Positions 11,496 through 24,900 of a DNA stretch of 64,000 nucleotides are shown here, piece by piece; the first letter of the stretch is position 1; every line of letters begins with the position of its first letter. A program made the position numbers and the translations under genes. Source of the stretch: Panax quinquefolius (Eukaryota; Streptophyta; Magnoliopsida; Apiales; Araliaceae); contig CM035171.1 of the NCBI GenBank assembly GCA_020205615.1, positions 27,345,741 through 27,409,740 of the forward strand. Direction: 5' to 3'. A model generated the notes under the pieces. That model had not been told where the DNA came from, did no database searches, and was given only the letters and a program-made list of their open reading frames with translations.

Positions 11496-13839
11496 TGTAA
11501 AGCCCCCAAATTCAGGTACTTGAAACCCGAACTTGGTGCTTCACGATACAATTTCTATGAGCAGAATAATACTAATAATAATAACAATAATATAGATACC
11601 AACTTAATTTACATATTTATTAGAGTCTAAATCCCAAGTACGTAACCTTTAATACATTCCTTACAATACATGATAATAAATATATATCATTGTCTTAATA
11701 ATATCAAACTATTACATAAGATAGCATTGCATTCATTCAGCAACCTTTCCTTTTTCCTTGTTCTTATTAGAGCCTCCAGGTTGTTCACACTTAGCTGAAA
11801 ACATTTGAATTAAGCAAGGATGAGCATTTGAGTGCCCAGCAAGTGATAACAATTATAAATATTAGCTGAAATGATTAAATGTTTTCTTTGTACTACCCTT
11901 CTACAACAAATCAATAGTTTTGAAGTAATCTGAATTGATAATAATAACATAACTACTCTATCAAATTTTTGAAACTACGTATTGACTATAAATAGGGTTA
12001 AGGTGACATGCTATGAACATTGTTTTCAATTTTCAAATAGGTTTAGCAGAACTTCATCCATAAACCGTCATAGCTTACAGGCACGGGGGGTGATCAGCCC
12101 GTTATGCCCTGTATTGATCAATACTACAAGCAAGAACGATGGTATCATTCACCCTGTCCGCCTTGGGCGCATAAAAGTTTTCCCATGTTCGGGATGTTCA
12201 TACTTAGTTGGGAATTCGAACCAAAACAAGTTGATTGGATACAAAAAGGTTTTATCATATTCAATAATATTTCTAAATCTGGGTCTAGCTGGTCAAATAG
12301 CTTAGACGACTTCTACTTATTGTATATATACTGGAGATCAATAGGTATATATATACATACATATCAACATGTGATTAAATACAATGATTATCCAAATGGG
12401 GACACTTGAATAACCATATTTAGAAATTAACGAACAGAATATATATATCTGAATTACAATATAGTACCATGTTGATAATCAATGATCGGATATAACATAT
12501 ATAATAATAGGGTTAATAATCTGGTACAATAATAATATAATTCTGAAACTTTCTTACTCATGTCCATTGCATAAAGAAAATGCAAAGGTAGGATACTTGC
12601 CTGGTACGCTGCTTACAATTCGCAACTTAGTTTTATCTTTTATATAACCACCTATCAGTAATAAGATCATTTTACTGATTAGAATAACATATCGTAACAC
12701 ATAACACTTCTTATTGCAGTCATCACAAAACCTAATCATATTACCACACATGTTCAACAGTCATTGGATTACAAACAAACATTAATACATTAAAATTATC
12801 GAAGTCCAGATCAATTTCTGAAACATGACGGTCTACCGACGGCTTTATCGGGTAATTATCGAGTCCAAGACTCTATCCGGTAATTCCATAACTATAAATA
12901 TCAGTTAGATTATTTTTAAATAACTTATAATAATTTTTAAATATTTATTATAATTTATCATGAATTTTCAAACATCTGAATCATTATTAAATAATTTAAA
13001 TATTAAACAATTCTATTATCATTAATATTTAATTAATATTAAACTATTAATGAAACCATTACCAAAATATTAAAGTTATTTATAATAACTCAAAATACTT
13101 TTAAAGTATTAATATTACCTTTAAATAATTTTTAAAATATTAAAATCATTTTAAATAATTACCCTTAATATTAAAATATTAATGTACTATTACTCAAAAT
13201 ATTAAAAGTCATTAATTATAACTTAAAATATTTTTAATTCATTTATATCCTTTTTAAATGATTTTTAAATTAATAAAACTATTTTTAAACCATTTATTTA
13301 ATATAATTATTAAATAAATTAAATATCATTAATATTAAATTAATAATCATTAATATTAAATTACTAATGAAATTATCCTTTAAATATTAAAAGTTATATT
13401 TTATAACTTAAAATATCTTTAAATAACTTATTATTATTTAAAATGATTTTTAATATAATAAAATAATTTTTATTTATTTAATTCATTTATTAAATAACTT
13501 AATGATCATTAATATTAATTTGTTAATGAAATTTATCACAAAATATTAAAAGTCATTCAAAATAACTTAAAATATTTTTTATATCATAATATAATTTTAA
13601 ATGATTTTTCAAGTATAAAAATCATTTTAACTAATTTATTTAATAATATAATAAATTAAAACCATTAATATTTCAAGAATATTAAATATTTATGAAATAT
13701 ACTTAAAATAATTAAAAACTAATTTTCATACTTTAAAATAATTTTTAATAATTTATAATGTATTTTTAATAATTTAAAACTATATTTTTCTATTTATTTA
13801 ATTAAAATAATTAATTTCCAAAAATATTTGTCGCTAAAA
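11496..13839 (-). repeat. element H 5' LTR, tail part
   Basis: Aligns with 4100-6618, including a shared ATTTCTATGAGC(A/G)GAATAATAC block and the AT-rich block, and stops at CTAAA where element A is inserted. Its last bases (GGGGGCTTTACA on the minus strand) precede the primer site. No genes. Confidence 0.9.
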
Positions 13840-15023
13840 TGTAAGATCCCCAACTTTTATGAATAAATAATAATTTTCTCGAAATATATTTTTGAATATT
13901 ATGGTGTGTGGATTTGATATAATATTATAGTTTTGGGTAATATTTATAAATTTTGCAAAGTAAGCAAGTGGTTATATAATATTCGATTGGCTTAGGGAAT
14001 ATTCGCTTTAATATGGAATATTCAATATGACGGCAAGACAATCATTGGTGGACCCTATTAACGGAAGTATTGTCGTAGTTAGAAAAAACGACATAATTAT
14101 CTTTTTATAAAAAATAACTACAAAAGTATTACCGTTAAAAAAGCGTTGAACTACCCGGTAGTAAAGTACAAGAATATGTCTGGCGGTCGCATAGTAGCAC
14201 CTACGGTATTGATTATTGTTGCTTACGTGAGAAGTCACTCGGTTATACTTAATTATTACTACAAGAATTCTTTGCATCATATCTCTCATATTATCGATTC
14301 AATTATTGTCACAGTATCATCTACATAATATTTATTACTATTAAATCAATAATTGAGACGACAAAGTTATTCATATTATTATTTGCAATATTGACAATGT
14401 TTAGAAGTTCTGTCAAGGAGAGGTTTGGTCACCTAATTGCGCGCCAATAAGGAAAAATCCTTATCGAAAAGCCCCCTCTTTCCTGAGAACGACCTGGTTG
14501 TTAAATATTGTGAGTTATAATAGTAATAATGAATAAATTGTGTTGATTAAAGATGAAATTGATAGTTCCATTGTGTTGGGATTATTAGTGTTAGTGGAAA
14601 TCGATATTTATTTCGATAACAATTGATGTCTGGAGGTTATATTGACCAATCGGATAATTAATCGGATAAATGAGAAATTAATTGCTATTATTTCACATGA
14701 TTATAACTATTTGTTCACATGTGTGAACTATTGATTCACATTCATGTACTATTAGGGGAGGTGGTGCAAGATTGATAATACTTGCATGACTAAATTAAAA
14801 ATAGAGGTATAGATGAAAGTACTATACTGTAATTAATTTTTTCACATAATTATACTATTAAGTCACATGAATGAACTATTAATTCACATTATTTACTATT
14901 AGGGGAGGTGGTGCAAGTTTGATAATACTTGCAGGACTAAATTAAAAATGAAGAAAAAGAGGAAGGTATTATACTATAATATTTTTAGCCCCAAAACGTG
15001 CAATTATCGAAACTATATTTTCC

Positions 15024-15030
15024 TATAAAT
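15024..15030 (+). promoter_or_regulatory. TATA box, element A 5' LTR
   Basis: TATAAAT in TCCTATAAATATAAGC; the transcript would start about 30 bp downstream and so carry the hairpin array in its leader. Confidence 0.65.
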
Positions 15031-15228
15031 ATAAGCTCATTCTTCCTTCATTTCTCACCAATTCACTAAAGCTATAGAGCATTTATTATAGAGAAAAATT
15101 ATAGAGAGAAAGAAGAAGAGAAGTCTGCTACCTCACTATTCCAGTATCCAGTCTTCTTCTAAGGAAAGGGGTATTATTTCTTTTGTATTTATGAAGAGAG
15201 TTATTTTCTTTCAATACTCGTAAGGGTT

Positions 15229-15600
15229 GTTATTCCATTCTTTATTATTCTCGCTGGAATAACTCCGTCTGTCGTAAGGCCTATCGCATGCCCTCGTGAA
15301 TTTCATTGTTATTCCATTCTTTATTATTCGCTGGAATATCATGTCTCGCGGAAGGACGACGACGACGATTTGTTTCCATTCTTTATTATTCTGTTGGAAT
15401 ATCATGTCTGTGCGGGTTACGCATGACCCGATTCCATTCTTTATCATTCTATTGAATAACTCCGCCCGCATGATTACGCACGCACGGGTGAATTCTTTCA
15501 TTATTCCATTCTTTATTATTCTCGCTGGAATAACTTTGCCTATGTGGATTACCGCATGCACGGTGAATGATTCTTCGTATTCATTCCTTATTAAATTATG
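15229..15600 (+). repeat. type-1 hairpin array, element A 5' LTR
   Basis: About six units of roughly 65-75 bp. Each has TTATTCCATTCTTTATTATT ending in TGGAATAA, so TTATTCCA pairs with TGGAATAA across a T-rich loop, followed by a more variable spacer that usually contains GTCTGTGCGGATTACGCATG-like sequence. Confidence 0.8.
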
Positions 15601-16429
15601 GAAATGACACTGCCTACGTGGATTACCGCGTGGTGGGCAAAAATTCATTTGCATTTCATATATTTATTATACTCAGGTTGGTTAAAGTTTTAGTTTATAC
15701 TCATGAAATTAGTAGAATATCCGATGGATATTTGCGCTTCATCCTGCATCTTTTCATGGAAATATTCTTGAGCATTCTTGAATTTTACTCACAAAAGCGG
15801 ATCATGTTGGCAATTTGGGCGCATTGATTTCTGGATAAATTAAATTATAAATCTTTAAAATTTATCCTTGAACTTGTTTTATTAATTCTTATATCGTTGT
15901 CATCATCCTCGTGTTTATAATATGTTGAAAGTCGTATGTGGCTTTGTGGTGCATAGATGGACTTGGTGTGATTATAACAGGGATTATTCGCATAGTAATA
16001 TTACAAATGATTGGTAAAAGTCCTCGTTTTAATTTTTTAGTCAGATTATTGGCATGATCATGACCATTGAATACTGAGAATATCCTTGGCGACCAGCCTG
16101 GATAATTTGTGACCATCACCCGCTCCCGACTCATCCTTGGGGATGATATATTCTCATTTCAAGAGAATGAAAGGAAAGAAAGGGTGAGCTCAACTAGCCC
16201 AAAGAAGAAATATTATGATTAAGATAATGCGTAATAAATTATCATTAGTTTTAAATGTTGTTAAACCGATACAATATAACAAACATCAAGTTTAATCATA
16301 ATGAACAAGCAATCCATTAAAAGAGTCAAGTAGAGAATAAAATCTACTATCTTTTATGATTTAAAAGGTTTTTCATCACTTTTATCGTTGGGACTCAAAT
16401 TTAATAAATAATCCACATCATCGAATCAC

Positions 16430-16680
16430 CCCTCGCACTACTTACCAAGGATATTCTTTAGTATCACTACCACAATTATCCACGCACTACGGCCAAGAAT
16501 ATATTGTGGTATTCATTAATGGTCATGATCATGCCAACAACTCGTCCATCAATGCACTACGCCAACGAGGACTTTACCACATCATTTGCAACTTTACGGT
16601 CATGATTACACCGAATAATCTTCGGTCATAATCATACCAAGTCCATTTATGCACTATGTGCCACGTATTTACTTTTAAAA
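16430..16680 (-). repeat. type-2 hairpin array, inverted LTR
   Basis: Three to four degenerate units with the loop GCACTACGGCCAA, e.g. ATCCACGCACTACGGCCAAG. See the B-element array at 21290 for the consensus. Confidence 0.65.
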
Positions 16681-16914
16681 AATATAAATATGAGGATGAT
16701 AACAATGATATAAGGATTCAATAAAACAAGTTCAAGAATTAATTTGTCCAAGAACCAATAACGCCCAAATTGTCAACATGATATCGCTTTGTAGAGTAAA
16801 ATTCAAGAATGCTCGTAAGAATAGTTCCATGAAAAGATATCGGATGAAGTGCAAATATCAAGGATATTCCACTAATTTCATGGAGTATAAAGTCAAAGTT
16901 TAACCAACTCGAGT

Positions 16915-17320
16915 ATAATAAAGAATGGAATAACAAAATAAATCACCATGCATGCGATAGATCGCATGCATGTTATTCCAATGAATAATAAATAACGGAA
17001 CCAGTCCAAATAGAAAACACATGCATGTGATATTCCAATGTAATAATAAAGAATGGAATCGCCTTAGAAAACGCATGCATGTGATATTCCAATGTAATAA
17101 TAAAGAATGGAATCAGTCCCCAATTAAAAACGCATGCATAAGATATTCCAATGTAATAATAAAGAATGGAATCGTGTCCCACAGAAAAACGCATGCATGT
17201 GATATTCCGGCTGAATAATAAATAATGGAGTAATGTAAGAATTTCACCAAGTATAGGGTAGCTCACAGATACAAAGTTATTCTAATGTAATAATAAGGAA
17301 TGGAATAACAGAAGTTCTCT
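16915..17320 (-). repeat. type-1 hairpin array, inverted LTR
   Basis: Six units of about 65 bp with ATTCCAATGTAATAATAAAG and AATGGAAT, each carrying ACGCATGCATGTGATATTCC between stems. The units are unusually alike here. Confidence 0.75.
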
Positions 17321-17472
17321 TCATGAATACAAAAGAAATAACACCCCTTACCGTAAAAGAAACTGGATATAAGAGTAGGGAAGTAGCAGAATACTTTTCT
17401 ATAGTTTCTCTATAATTTCTCTCTCTAGAGTTTCAGTGAATTCGTAAAAAAATAATGAAGGAATGAGCTTCT

Positions 17473-17479
17473 ATTTATA
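17473..17479 (-). promoter_or_regulatory. TATA box, inverted LTR
   Basis: Minus strand TATAAAT in CTTCTATAAATAGAAGC. Confidence 0.55.
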
Positions 17480-17805
17480 GAAGAATGGACTACATAGTAA
17501 CTAATTCATGAACGGTCCAGATCGATTACTTTTAAACGGACGGTCCAGATTGATTTAATAAAATATTCTAATAAAACAAAATCTTTTAAATAAAATATTA
17601 TATATATATATATATATAACATTAGTCACGGTTATGAACCCTGTGAACACTGCTTGCCAAACATTCAAACTATAACATATATATAAATATAATAATCATA
17701 ATAATTGTACTCCCTGCCAATCTTGAAAATCAAAACATATATATATATATATATAATAGTACACCCACCCACCATTATTCCCCCCCTCCCAAATCAATCA
17801 TGTCA

Positions 17806-17807
<2 letters not shown>

Positions 17808-17852
<45 letters not shown>
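17808..17852. repeat. (AT)n microsatellite
   Basis: About 22 uninterrupted AT dinucleotides in the U3 part of the inverted LTR; shorter AT tracts occur at about 17600 and 17740. Confidence 0.9.
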
Positions 17853-17856
<4 letters not shown>

Positions 17857-18637
17857 TTATATGTATATATAATGAATAACCTACTACCGATTATTTTGAA
17901 AAATAGATAAATGGTGGTCCATAAAATAAACTAAAATCACCACAAATACTTCATAAAAATCTCTTCAATATTTTTAACAACATTTATCATTATTATTATA
18001 ATTAACAATATTAATCGACCGTGTCGCTCCCGTGAAAGAGGAGCTTTCAATAAGGATTTCTCCCTATCAAGCGCGCAATTAGGTGACCAAACCTCTCCTC
18101 GATGTAACTTCTAGACATCGTTAATATTGCAAATAATAATATTAATAACCTTGTCATCTCAATTATTGGTTTAATAATATATAAAAATATTGACAATAAT
18201 TGAATCAAATAACGTGAGATACTATGCAGCAATTACTATAGCAATAATTGAACAAAACTAAGTAACTTCTCACGTAAGCATCAATAATCAATATCGTGTG
18301 CTACTGTGAAACTACGCGTATTACTATACTTTTAACACCAGGCGTTTCAACAGTTAACGGTAAAACTTCCGCCGTTATTTTCATAAAGTATTTTTGTCAT
18401 TTTCTCAATTCGACAATAATTCCATTGTGGTCCACCAATGATTGTCTGGTTGTATTTAATATTCCCCGTTAAAACGAATATTCCCCAAATTAATCGAATA
18501 TTATATAACAACTTGCGTACTTTGCAAAATTTATAAATATTACCCACAGCTATAACATTATATCAATTTCACTCCATAATATTCAAAAATAATATTTATA
18601 GAAAATTCATCTTTATTCAAAAAGTTGGGGTTTTACA

Positions 18638-19316
18638 AAGTTGAAGAAATGCGAGTTCTGGCTTGAGGAAGTAGCATTCCTTGGGCACGTGATATCAAAT
18701 CATGGAATATCTATCAACCCAAATAAAGATCAAGCAATTCAAAACTAGGAGCAACCTAAGTCGTTGATCAAGTACGTAGCTTTCTACTTAGCCGGGTTAT
18801 TATCGGAGATTCGTAGAAGGGTTTTCTTGAATCACTACTCCATTAACTCAGCTGACTCGAAAAGATACAAAATTCGGTTAGAGCGAGGAATGTGAGAAGA
18901 GTTTTCAAGAACTCAAGATGAGGTTTATTTTAGCACCTGTTCTGACAATACCATCTGGCTCAGAGGGATTTGTCATCTACAGTGATGCTTCAAGCGAAGG
19001 GATAGGATGTGTTCTCATGCAACATGGGAAAGTCATAGCCTATGCCTCACGACAACTCAAAGAATATGAGAGGAATTATCCTACTCATGATCTAGAGTTG
19101 GCATCTGTCATTTTTGAGCATAAGATTTGGAGGCATTACCTGTATGGAGAGAAGGTGGAGATCTAGACGGATCATAAAAGCCTCAAATATTTCTTCACTT
19201 AAAAGGAACTCAACATGCGACAACGACGATGGCTTGAGCAATTGAAAGATTATGATCATACCATTTAATACCATCATGGAAAAGCGAACGTAGTAGCTGA
19301 TGCATTGAGTAGAAGA
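18638..19316 (+). pseudogene. pol: element A RT C-terminus and RNase H, disrupted
   Basis: Begins inside RT with [20 protein letters not shown], then a frame-broken connection region (18730-18910). The RNase H core opens at 18918-19166: [20 protein letters not shown] (first catalytic D), [20 protein letters not shown] (E and D region). Two stops follow where relatives read EIYTDHK and FFTQKE (19164 and 19200), and another near 19266, before ANVVADAL. The enzyme would have removed RNA from the RNA-DNA hybrid during reverse transcription. The catalytic RT half lies in the deleted part. Confidence 0.85.
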
Positions 19317-20725
19317 TCATATGCGGGTACGAGTGCATTATTGTCAACGCAAAGGCCCATTTTATATGACTTACAAAAGATGGAGATAGAGTTAAAGACT
19401 CCATGGACCTATGTGATGATGGCGTATATACGAGTAGAACCGACTTTAATCGATAAAGTTAAAGCTGCTCAAGCTACAGACCTGGAGCTGACGCGTATGA
19501 GGAAGAAAGTGCAAGAAGGTGCTATTTCGGAATCAAGAATCGATGAAGAAGGAATACTTCTAGTCAACTCTAGACTTTGTGTTCCTAACGATTCTGACTT
19601 AAAGTATAAAATCATGATGGAGGCGTACAACACACCATTTGCAATCCATCATGGGAGTACCAAAATGTATCGTGATCTTTGACATACATTTTGGTGGAGC
19701 AATATGAAGAGAGAGATAGTGGGGTTTATCTCAAGGTGTCTAACTTGTTAACGAGTCAAGGTGGAGCATCAAGTGCCAAAAGGTCCATTGCAACCACTTG
19801 AAATTCTAGAATGGAAGTGGGAGCACATTACTATGGATTTTGTTACTAGTCTTCCCAAGGTTTCTCAAGGCATAGATGCGATTTGGGTCATTGTTGATAG
19901 ATTGACCAAGTCTGCTCATTTCTTACCGATACGAGAAACTTATACACTTGAACGTCTTGATCTTATGTACATAAACGAGATTGTAAGATTTCATGGTATG
20001 CCAGTATCCATAGTATCTGATCGAGACCCAAGATTCACTTCAAGATTTTGGGTTAGTTTACAAAAAGCTATGGGCACGGATTTACGATTTAGTTCGGCAT
20101 ATCATCCTCAAACGGACGAGCAGTTGGAAAGGACTATTCAAACTCTTGAAGATTTATTAAGGCTCTGTGTCCTTGACTTCAAGGGAAGTTGGGACAAGTT
20201 CTTACCATTGGTGGAGTTTTCCTACAACAATAGTTATCAAGCAAGTATTGGCATGGCTCCATTTGAGGTGTTGTATGGAAGAAAGTGTCGTTCTCCAAGA
20301 TCTTTGGGATGAGGTGGGTGAAGCAACGTTGTTGGGACCAGATTTGGTACGATATGACTCTAAAAAAGATTCAAACGATCCGATTAACGATAAAAATCTC
20401 ACAAGATCGACAAAAAGTTATCTTGATCTTCATCGAAAGGACGGAATTTAATATTGGAGATCATGTGTTGTTACGTGTTGCTCCATGGAAAGGAGTTACG
20501 AGATTTGGAAAGAGAGGAATTCTCAATCCTCGATTCATTGGTCTATTTATATTCCTCGATCGAGTAGGAACTGTGGCCTATAGACTCGCCTTACCGCCAA
20601 GTATGTCTCGTGTTCATAACGTTTTCACATATCTATGTTACATAAATATGTGAAAGACCCAAACCACATTATTGAATTAGAACCGATTTAGATAGAGGAA
20701 GATTTAACGTATGAAGAGTTACCCG
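19317..20725 (+). pseudogene. pol: element A integrase, truncated before the chromodomain
   Basis: The N-terminal zinc region is visible at 19600-19755 (HHGSTKMYRDL, stop, then HTFWW and CLTC). The DDE core follows: [20 protein letters not shown] (first D), [13 protein letters not shown] (second D) and [13 protein letters not shown] (E). A stop follows CLTC, and a frame break after GRKCRSP (20300) precedes the C-terminal GDHVLLRVAPWKG domain. The frame ends in EELP at 20725, where the LTR of element B begins, so the chromodomain is missing. Integrase would have joined element DNA to the chromosome. Confidence 0.88.
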
Positions 20726-21289
20726 AAAATAGGTATACATTACCCATTTTGAGTCGACAAAGTTATGGTATGTAAAATAGGTACTACAACTTTATTAATA
20801 CAACATAAAACATTAAAAAACGTGAGTTTAAATACAAATATTGCCATCTAGATAATATTCATACCCAAATAAGTCCTCATTACAATTATTGATACATTAT
20901 TTTACAAAATGGTGAGGACTACTAAAACAACTTCCTAGAACCTTCATTCCATACCCCGACTAGTACTCGCTACATTCTCGCCTCCTGAGAAGAAAAATGG
21001 AACAAAAAGGAAAAGGGTGAGCTCAACTAGCCCAGTAAAGAATATTATGACTAAGATAATATAGAACAAATTATCGTTAGTCTTCAACAGGAAAAAATCT
21101 AATAGAATATAATATACAACAAGTTTTAAATCAATATTCGCAATGAAATAATAATTCATTAGAAGAGTTAAGTAGAGAATGAAATCTACTATCTTCTATA
21201 TATGAATTTAAAAGTTCATCATCAATATTTTATCCCCTCGTAACATCAATCAATATATATCTTGAATCAAATATTCATCTTTGCACTAC

Positions 21290-21420
21290 ATGCCAAAGAT
21301 ATTCATCACCGGGTCATGTTCATCTAAACACCTGCTCATCTTTACACTACGGGCCAAAGATATTCATCGAAAATCATTCATCTTTGCACTACATGCCAAA
21401 GATATTCAAGAATATCATCA
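21290..21420 (-). repeat. type-2 hairpin array, element B 3' LTR
   Basis: Three units. The unit reads ATCTTTGCACTACGGGCCAAAGAT on the plus strand: arms ATCTTTG and CAAAGAT (7 bp) enclose the loop CACTACGGGC or CACTACATGC. Related LTRs carry ATCCATG...CAAGGAT, where a T-A stem pair has become C-G. Confidence 0.8.
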
Positions 21421-21980
21421 TTTAGGACCGAGGATGATGAAAATATTTTAAAGAAAAACGAATCCAAAGAAACAAAAGAATAAATATTAAGGATTCAGAT
21501 TTCAAATTATTCCATGTCCAAAAATACCTCATAAATAATCATAGTGGAGTAAAATTCAAGAATGATCAAAACATGGATACAATCAAAGCTAGTATCCATA
21601 ATAGATATTTTGACTTACGAAAAAAATGAAAATTTAATTTTTCCGATTCGAATAAGTGTCAGATTCGTGAATAAAGGTCGATACGTGAATAAGAACCCCG
21701 ACACAAAAAAAGTTCCAAATTTGATAAAAAAGTTCAAACCAATATTTTGGCATAATGATATTGAAGAGAAATAATATCATTTAAGAAAAAATAACATCCC
21801 TTACCTCGAAAGAATAAGATTTCCGGCCGAATATCGAATATAGTGGTGAAGGAACTTGCAGACCGTATATAACAACACTCAAAGTATCAAAATACTCACA
21901 AGAATACGCCAATATATCGAGAGAGAAAGAGAGAGAAAATTTCAGCTTCGTGTGATTTTCAATTCTAACCTAAGCACCCT

Positions 21981-21987
21981 ATTTATA
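21981..21987 (-). promoter_or_regulatory. TATA box, element B 3' LTR
   Basis: Minus strand TATAAAT in CTATAAATAGGGTGC; the matching box in the 5' LTR is at 29412-29418. Confidence 0.6.
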
Positions 21988-23315
21988 GAAAAATGCTTAG
22001 AACACCAAAGTAGAAAAATTATATAAAAATAATTTTATTTAATAAATATTCAAGCCCACCACCCAAGAATCTGAATTTAGCTCATTTACCACACATGTGG
22101 GATTGAAAAAAAAAAAAACTTTTCTTAAAAAAATTTAAAACTTCCAAAAATCAATTATTCGAAATTCAAACTTCAATAATTCATAATAAATAGCCTTTTA
22201 TCGTAAAAATTTCAAACATCATGTCCTTTCCATAGGAAATTCCATTCTCTACAACTTTGCGTAAGAAAGTTTTTCCAAATTCCAAATGTAAATTGACCAA
22301 ATCCACAAACCAAGCGATTTTACAAGCTATAATCAAATTTCAACCAAGAAATGGGGTCCACCGACACACAAAAACATGTGTTAATCATTTAATGCAATAA
22401 AAATACTCTTTCTCCTCATATACTCATATATCCCACATTCATTGTAAAAATATCACCATTATTATATTATTAAAATATAATAATATATTTAAATGAATTA
22501 TTTTATCGTAAAAAGATAAAATATTAATTTTCAACAATTGTCACATTAAAAATTTTCTCCATCTATATCCACATAAAATCAATATTTTCCTCATCATATA
22601 AATCAATAATTAATTATTCACAAATAATATTACGTAATCACAATATCGATAACCAGTGCTCCTCAGTGAAAGAGGGGCTTTCCAATAAGGATTTCTCCTT
22701 ATCGGGCGCAGCAATTAGATGACCAAACCTCTCCTTAGATGTAACTTTCTAGACATCGCCAATAATGTTATCTAATAATATTATTCAGATAATATGAATT
22801 ATTGCTCGATAATGGAAAATATCGTAGTGACAATTATCAAACAACAAGAATATAAAATATCAACGCAGTAATTATCAATCAATAAAATAAAATATCGAAT
22901 AAGAATTATCGTAATAATTATCGAGTAGTGCCTTCACGTAAGAATCAATAATTGTGCAATACCGCAATGCTACGTGTTTTTTAACCACCGAGTATTTCAA
23001 CAAGATTAATCTGTATAACAACGCCGTTATTTATAAACAACTTATTTTGTCATTTTCTTCATCCAATCGCTTTTCAGCTATTATGGGCCCACACAAGATC
23101 GCTACTGTCAGCATTTAATATTCCCCGATAGCAAAAATATTCCACGACCAAACTAATATTCCACGACAACAATGAATATTTTATAACCACTTGCTTATTT
23201 GAAATATTTATGATTTTTACCCATAACTAACCACATTAATCAAATCAACCCTTACTATTTCAAAATAATAAATAGAGGAAATTTAATTTTATTTATAATA
23301 AGTTGGGGTCTTACA

Positions 23316-23329
23316 ACCTCCCTCCTTAT
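23316..23329 (-). other. polypurine tract of B
   Basis: Minus strand ATAAGGAGGGAGGT directly before the LTR head TGTAAGACCCC. Confidence 0.8.
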
Positions 23330-24900
23330 GAAATTTCATCCTCGAAATCGACGACGACGACTCGTGTGTTTCAAAAGGTGAGGATACCTCGCTTTCATTT
23401 CCGCTTCCAACTCCCGTGTCATTTCCTCAATAAGATGGTTCCTCCACAAAACTTTAACTTGTGGTACGACCTTTCAGGCGTAGGACATGCTCCTTCCTAT
23501 CCAAGATCTTGACAGTACCTCCTCGTGACGTTAAGTCTTCTACTATCTCGTCCGGCTTCTAACTCAATAACGTGGTCGGGGTCTTTCACATATTTACGGC
23601 TACGATATGTGAAAAACATTATGAACACGAGACATACTTTGAGGTAACGCGAGTCTATAGGCTACATTTCCTACTCGATCAAGAATCAAATGGACCAATA
23701 AATCGTGGATCGAGCTTTCTCTTTCCCAAATCTTGTAACTCCTTCCATGGAGCAACTCGCAACAATACATGATCCCCAATACTAAATTCCACGCCCTTTC
23801 GATGAAGATCCGCATAACTCTTTTGTCGATCCTCGTGCTTTTTGATATATTGTCGAATCATTTGATCTTTTCCAGAGTCATACGCATCAAACTCCTGTCC
23901 CAACAATGTTGCTTCACCCACCTCATCCCAACATATCGAGAGAACGACACTTTCGTCCCATACAATGCTTCAAATGGAGCCACACCTATACTTGCCGATA
24001 ACTGTTGTTGTAGGAGAATTCCACCAATGGTAAATACTTATCCCAACTCCCTTTGAAGTCTAGGACACAGTAGTCTTAATAGATCTTCAAGAGTTTGAAT
24101 AGTCCTCTCCGATTGTCCGTCTGCTTTGAGGATGGTATGTCAACTAAATCAGAAACTGCGCTCATAGCTTTTTGCAAGCTAACCCAAAATCTTGAAGTGA
24201 ATCTTGGGTCACGATCCAAAACTATGGATACCGGCATGCCATGCAATCTCACAATCTCATTTACATACATACGAAAGCAAGACGCTCAAGGAATAAGTCT
24301 CCCAGATTGGCAAGAAATGAGCAGACTTGGTTAATCTATCAACAATAACCCAAATAACATTTATGCCTTGAGAAACCGTGGAAGACCCAGTAACGAAAAT
24401 CCATGGTAATATGTTCCCACTTCCATTTCGAATCTCAAGTGGTTGCAATGGACCCTTAGGCACTTGATGCTCCGCCTTTACACGCCGACAAGTTAAACAC
24501 ATCGAGATAAACTTTGCAATCTCTCTTCATATTATTCCACCAAAATGTATGTCAAGATCACGATACATTTTGGTACTTCCAGATGGATTGCAAATGGTGT
24601 ATTGTGTGCCTCCATCATGATCTTGACTTCAAATCGTAATCGTTAGAACACAAAAGTCCGGAGTGGACTCAAGTATTCCTTCTTCATCGATTCTCGCCTC
24701 GAATATAACACCTTCTTGTACTTTCTTCTTCATACGATCACCTCCGGTTCTGGGTGGAAAGCAACTTTAACTTTTTCGATTAAAGTCGGTTCTATACGAT
24801 ACTGACATCATCGCATGGGTCCCCGAGTCTTGAATTCTATCTTCATCTTTTGTAAATCACACAAAATGGGCCTTTGTGTTGACAACATCGCACTCGCTCC
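23330..24900 (-). pseudogene. pol: element B integrase with chromodomain, disrupted
   Basis: From the C-terminus inward: a worn chromodomain (23340-23480; VKVLWRNH is still legible), then DRVGNVAYRLALPQSMSRVH and VEFSIGDHVLLRVAPWKE (23600-23921), then the core with [20 protein letters not shown] (24076-24270) and [20 protein letters not shown] (24257-24502), and the zinc region to about 24650. At least five frame changes separate these blocks. The gene could not make integrase. Confidence 0.85.

Larger units (their letters stand above)
13840..16110 (+). repeat. element A 5' LTR, tail truncated
   Basis: Starts TGTAAGATCCCCAACTTTT. It holds two copies of TATTAGGGGAGGTGGTGCAAG (near 14750 and 14888), a TATA box at 15024, the type-1 hairpin array (15229-15600) and the beginning of the type-2 array. 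It breaks off at about 16110 against an inverted LTR. No genes. Confidence 0.8.
16111..18637 (-). repeat. inverted A-family LTR relic
   Basis: The right end on the minus strand reads TGTAAAACCCCAACTTTT, an A-family LTR head, and the copy runs leftward through a TATA box (17473), type-1 array (16915-17320) and type-2 array (16430-16680) to about 16111. There it meets the tail-truncated plus-strand LTR. Downstream, pol resumes at once (18638). A likely history is insertion of an antisense relative into A's RT followed by a deletion across both LTR tails. It also contains (AT)n tracts (about 17600, 17740, 17808-17852). No genes. Confidence 0.75.
20726..23315 (-). repeat. element B 3' LTR
   Basis: Left end starts at AAAATAGGTATACATTACCC; head at 23315 is TGTAAGACCCCAACTTATT on the minus strand. 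It contains the type-2 hairpin array (21290-21420), a TATA box (21981) and the CTCAGTGAAAGAGG block shared with other family LTRs. It has no type-1 array. The short open frame 21562-21774 has no recognisable content. Confidence 0.88.

Noticed and set aside
17021..17218. Frame with a repeated NNKEWN peptide as a repeat protein
   Set aside because: It is a read-through of the type-1 hairpin array; the same peptide appears wherever the array is open (15211, 49071, 61707).
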